From contig CABIYQ010000004.1 in the NCBI GenBank assembly GCA_902362965.1, positions 153,053 through 217,052 of the forward strand: a stretch of DNA of 64,000 bases. Reading direction: 5' to 3'. This DNA comes from Oscillospiraceae bacterium. GTDB lineage: Bacteria; Bacillota; Clostridia; Oscillospirales; Ruminococcaceae. Below are positions 60,916 to 64,000 of the stretch, one piece after another. The translations under genes and the position numbers were made by a program. The notes below the pieces were generated by a model that was not told the origin of the DNA, made no database searches, and saw only the letters and a list, made by a program, of their open reading frames with translations. The stretch's first letter is position 1, and the number at the start of each line of letters is the position of its first letter.

Positions 60916-62154
60916 TTAATCAGTAATCTTTTTCATGCAAATCGTTGCATTGTGTCCGCCAAAGCCCAGTGAGTTAGACAGTGCAGCGTTAATTTCTGTT
61001 TCAATATTGCCGTTTACGCAGTAATCAAGATCACATTCTTCATCAGGTGTCTGATATCCGATAGTTTTATGGATAAGATTGTTTTTAATACTTAAAGCTG
61101 TAACAACTGCTTCAACTCCGCCGGCAGCTCCCAACAGATGTCCTATCATAGACTTTGTAGAATTGATTTTAACAGTCTTTGCAGCATCTCCCAAAGCCTT
61201 TTTGATAGCTATTGTTTCATATTTATCGTTTAATCCTGTTGAAGTACCGTGTGCATTAATATATGTTACTTCCTCGGGTTTAAGACCGGCTTCTTTAAAT
61301 GCGTCTCTCATAGCCTGAGCAGCACCTTCGCCTTCAGGGTCGGGAGAAGTCATGTGATAACCGTCGCATGTTGCACCGTAACCTGCTATCTCTGCATAGA
61401 TTTCAGCGCCTCTTGCTTTTGCGTGCTCATATTCCTCAAGTACCAGCATTCCGCAGCCCTCGCCTAATACAAATCCGTTTCTTTCCTTGTCAAAAGGAAT
61501 TGAAGCTCTTGCAGGGTCTGCTGTTTTTGACAGCGCTTTCATATTATTAAATCCTGCTAGCGTAAACTGAAGTACTGTAGATTCGGTACCGCCGCAAAGA
61601 CATACGTCAAGATAACCGTCCTTGATTTTTCTGAAGGATTCGCCTATTGCATGAGTACCGGAAGCACATGCGGTAACAGTAGAGAAGTTGTCTCCCTTAA
61701 AGCCTGTTTTCATTGAAACCTGACCTGCCGCCATGTTACCGATCATCATAGGTACATAAAAAGGAGAAACTCTGTTTGGTCCTTTATTCAAAAACTTTTC
61801 ATATTCGCTCAGTGTAAGACCGATACCGCCGATACCGCAGCCGATTATAACGCCTGCCCTGTAAGGATCAATATCCTTGAAGTCAGTACCGCTGTCCTTT
61901 ATGGCTTCGTCTGACGCTACAACTGCAAACTGAGTAAAGCGTTCCATACGCTTTGCTTCTTTTTTATCTATAAAATCAGTAGGTTCAAAGTCTTTTACCT
62001 GTCCTGCAACACTTACGCCGATTGCGTCAGTATCAAACTGTTCAACCTTAGAAATTCCAAGACGGTTTTCCTTGACTCCTTCCCAGAAATCATGAACGTT
62101 ATTTCCCAATGGGTTAACAGTTCCAAGTCCTGTAATTACAACTCTTCTGCTCAT
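60916..62154 (-). CDS. fabF: 3-oxoacyl-ACP synthase II
   Basis: This 412-residue condensing enzyme has the Cys-His-His triad in TVTACASGTHAIG (about 163), INAHGTSTGLND (about 303) and IGHLLGAAGGVEA (about 340). It elongates acyl-ACP. Length is normal and it lies 22 bases after fabG. Confidence 0.97.
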   Translation of the reverse strand: MSRRVVITGLGTVNPLGNNVHDFWEGVKENRLGISKVEQFDTDAIGVSVAGQVKDFEPTDFIDKKEAKRMERFTQFAVVASDEAIKDSGTDFKDIDPYRAGVIIGCGIGGIGLTLSEYEKFLNKGPNRVSPFYVPMMIGNMAAGQVSMKTGFKGDNFSTVTACASGTHAIGESFRKIKDGYLDVCLCGGTESTVLQFTLAGFNNMKALSKTADPARASIPFDKERNGFVLGEGCGMLVLEEYEHAKARGAEIYAEIAGYGATCDGYHMTSPDPEGEGAAQAMRDAFKEAGLKPEEVTYINAHGTSTGLNDKYETIAIKKALGDAAKTVKINSTKSMIGHLLGAAGGVEAVVTALSIKNNLIHKTIGYQTPDEECDLDYCVNGNIETEINAALSNSLGFGGHNATICMKKITD

Positions 62155-62176
62155 TTAACAGTTTCCTTTCTTTTTA

Positions 62177-62911
62177 TTACATTGATAATCCGCCGGAAAT
62201 TTCAATAACCTGACCGGTTACATAGCTTGCGTCCTTTGATACCAAGAATGACACAACGCCTGCTATTTCTTCCGGAAGTCCGTAACGTTTCATTGCTATA
62301 AGATTCAGCATCATATTTCTCTGTTCTTCTGTAAGAGCGTCAGTCATAGGAGTTTTAATAAATCCCGGAGCTACAGCATTTACGTTGATTCCTCTTGGAC
62401 CAAGCTCTTTTGCGATTGTTTTTGTCATGCCGATTATAGCGGCTTTTGAAGCTGAATAATTTATCTGTCCCGGATTGCCGTAAAGTCCCGCAACAGAAGC
62501 AAGATTTACTATCTTTCCGCTTCTTTGCTTCATCATGATCTTACCGGCAAGCTTCATCATATTGAACACGCTCTTTTGATTTACGTTTATAACCATGTCA
62601 TACTGTTCTTCTGACATTCTCGCCATAAGACCGTCTTTTGTTATACCAGCATTGTTAACTAATACGTCAAGACCGCCGAAGCGTTCCTTAACTGCGTTTA
62701 CCATTTCTTCACATTGATTATAATTTGAAACGTCAGCACAGAAATATTCGCATTCTACGCCTGTTTCCTTAATTTGTTCAATTATTTCGTTATTTTCAAA
62801 CATACTCTCATTTAAGTCGTTGAGAGCGATATTAAATCCGTCCTGTGCAAGTCTCAGTGCGATTGCCGCACCGATTCCTCTTGACGAGCCTGTGATCAAG
62901 GCTGTAGCCAT
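62177..62911 (-). CDS. fabG: 3-oxoacyl-ACP reductase
   Basis: This 244-residue short-chain dehydrogenase has the NADPH loop TGSSRGIGAAIA (7-18), NNAGITKDG, and the catalytic YSASKAA (about 151-157). It reduces 3-oxoacyl-ACP. GGAGG lies upstream. Confidence 0.96.
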   Translation of the reverse strand: MATALITGSSRGIGAAIALRLAQDGFNIALNDLNESMFENNEIIEQIKETGVECEYFCADVSNYNQCEEMVNAVKERFGGLDVLVNNAGITKDGLMARMSEEQYDMVINVNQKSVFNMMKLAGKIMMKQRSGKIVNLASVAGLYGNPGQINYSASKAAIIGMTKTIAKELGPRGINVNAVAPGFIKTPMTDALTEEQRNMMLNLIAMKRYGLPEEIAGVVSFLVSKDASYVTGQVIEISGGLSM

Positions 62912-62942
62912 TTTTGTTACCTCCTGTTTTTTTATATAAAAA

Positions 62943-63869
62943 TCATTTATTCATAAGCTTTTGCGCTTGTTCAAACATTTCCTCAATTATATCCTTGCAA
63001 GGCTTTACATCATTTACCATTCCTGCAATCAGTCCGCAGAGGAATGAGCCTTCTTCAAGATTACCGTCCTGAACGGCTTTTCTAAGAGAACCCAAAGTAA
63101 TTTCCTCAAACTCATCAGGAGTGATAGTACCGTTCATTTCTCCGCTTGCAAGTTTTTTAGCGAATTTTGTCTTTACATTTCTGCAAGGGTGACCTGTTGT
63201 TCTGCCTGTTACAACGTTGTCTGTATCTTTAGCGTCGACAACAAGCTGCTTATAAGTAGAGTGAATCTGACATTCTTCTGAAGCTAAGAAGCGTGTTCCA
63301 ACCTGAACGCCTTCGGCTCCCAACATAAATGAAGCGGCAATACCTCTGCCGTCTGCAATACCTCCGGCAGCGATAACAGGAATCTCAACAGCGTCCGCAA
63401 CCTGTGGTACAAGGCACATAGTCGTGTTTTCGCCGATATGTCCGCCTGATTCAGTTCCTTCGGCAACAACTGCGTCAGCTCCTGCCCTTTCCATTCTCTT
63501 TGCCAGTGCAACAGATGGTATAACAGGAATGATCTTGATTCCTGCTTCTTTCCATGCTGCTATAAATTTTCCCGGGTTTCCTGCGCCTGTTGTTACAACG
63601 GGTACATTTTCGTCTATAACAAGCTGTGCAAGTTCTTCCGCGTTTGGACTCATTAGCATTATATTTACACCGAAAGGCTTATCTGTTAATTCCTTTGTTT
63701 TTCTTATCTGGTCACGCAGATAGTCGATCGGCGCAGAACCGCCTGCGATCAGTCCCAGACCGCCTGCGTTTGACACGGCAGCGGCAAGAGTGCTTTCAGC
63801 GATCCATGCCATGCCGCCTTGTATGATGGGGTATTTTATACCTAATAATTCTGTTATTCTTGTTGTCAT
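62943..63869 (-). CDS. fabK: Enoyl-ACP reductase II (FMN-dependent)
   Basis: The product is about 308 residues from the ATG at 63869 (AGGAAAA upstream). It is a nitronate-monooxygenase-like TIM barrel: LLGIKYPIIQGGMAWIAESTLAAAVSNAGGLGLIAGG at the N-terminus, VPVVTTGAGNPG, VVAEGTESGGHIG and PVIAAGGIADGRGIAASFMLGAEGVQVGTRFLAS for FMN binding. FabK replaces FabI in many Firmicutes. An in-frame extension further upstream lies in a repeat and is not used. Confidence 0.95.
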   Translation of the reverse strand: MTTRITELLGIKYPIIQGGMAWIAESTLAAAVSNAGGLGLIAGGSAPIDYLRDQIRKTKELTDKPFGVNIMLMSPNAEELAQLVIDENVPVVTTGAGNPGKFIAAWKEAGIKIIPVIPSVALAKRMERAGADAVVAEGTESGGHIGENTTMCLVPQVADAVEIPVIAAGGIADGRGIAASFMLGAEGVQVGTRFLASEECQIHSTYKQLVVDAKDTDNVVTGRTTGHPCRNVKTKFAKKLASGEMNGTITPDEFEEITLGSLRKAVQDGNLEEGSFLCGLIAGMVNDVKPCKDIIEEMFEQAQKLMNK

Positions 63870-63871
63870 TT

Positions 63872-63975
63872 GTATTTTCCTTTCTCTTACTTTTTTGAAA
63901 AAAAGTAAGCAAAAAACTTTTATGCCAAATTTTATTGACTTGATTTTGTTTTTAAATACTCGCAAAGTTAATTTT
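63872..63975 (-). repeat. Dispersed structured repeat, copy D, upstream of fabK
   Basis: On the minus strand it reads CTTTGCGAG, then TTTGGCATAAAAGTTTTTTGC, and ends in the perfect hairpin CTTACTTTTTT/AAAAAAGTAAG, about 20 bases before the fabK start. It is related to copies A-C at 47.9-48.2 kb; the hairpin arms differ but still pair. Confidence 0.65.
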
Positions 63976-64000
63976 GCAGGGAATAAAAGAAAAAGATTTT

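Overview
The window looks like chromosomal DNA from a low-GC, fibre-degrading Firmicute of the Ruminococcus / Oscillospiraceae type; the species cannot be fixed from this stretch. Eight secreted proteins carry type I dockerin repeats (GDxNxDGxxTxxDAxxIA), which points to a cellulosome-like complex. A type II FabK-based fatty acid operon, a SleC-like germination gene trio, PPDK, Mfd, RNase R and SecG fit the same assignment.

Layout. 1-2.3 kb: a DUF4097 lipoprotein (cut by the window edge), a TetR regulator with two matching operators, and a GNAT enzyme with a candidate leader-peptide/hairpin control region. 2.3-11.1 kb: a higher-GC mobilizable element with a serine recombinase, an XRE regulator, a pMV158-like oriT, a Cys-rich VLP protein, a RepA_N initiator and a MobV relaxase. 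Recombinase, one regulator, relaxase and a small terminal ORF are each broken (tandem-repeat frameshifts, a 1-base insertion, nonsense codons), while an AT-rich 1004-codon metallophosphoesterase cargo gene is intact. 11.2-13.2 kb: an intact tRNA-Leu preceded by three cassette-like units. Each unit has one GNAT gene between copies of the 5' half of that tRNA gene, all downstream of one strong promoter. This is the best candidate for an undescribed system.

13.3-20.4 kb: ordinary housekeeping genes (membrane protein, lipoprotein, rnr, secG, sfsA, ybaK), an SPFH protein paired with a ribbon-helix-helix protein that has a likely operator, and bioY. 20.6-29.7 kb: an ECF sigma/anti-sigma pair with a promoter element shared with a small secreted protein; a gene-free stretch with a strong promoter and a series of hairpins; then a dockerin cluster with a papain-like peptidase and four related small dockerin proteins. 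Three of these form a recent tandem amplification whose coding regions differ more than their spacers.

29.7-33.2 kb: germination/cortex-lysis-like genes and a dockerin-CAP protein. 33.4-42.1 kb: ppdK, glmU, pth, mfd. 42.2-47.9 kb: two paralogous wall- or membrane-anchored proteins, a GH74 xyloglucanase with dockerin, and a VanY-type carboxypeptidase. 47.9-56.4 kb: a small dispersed structured repeat, an orphan MazF, a flippase, a YkuE-like phosphoesterase, an aldose epimerase, a zincin, an XRE membrane protein, an Asn-rich lipoprotein and a GT39-like membrane protein. 56.4-64 kb: the operon fabK-fabG-fabF-accB-fabZ-accC-accD-accA-acpP on the minus strand, interrupted once by a four-way-junction element between fabZ and accC.

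Calls rest on reading the sequence and on remembered family motifs; no database search was run.
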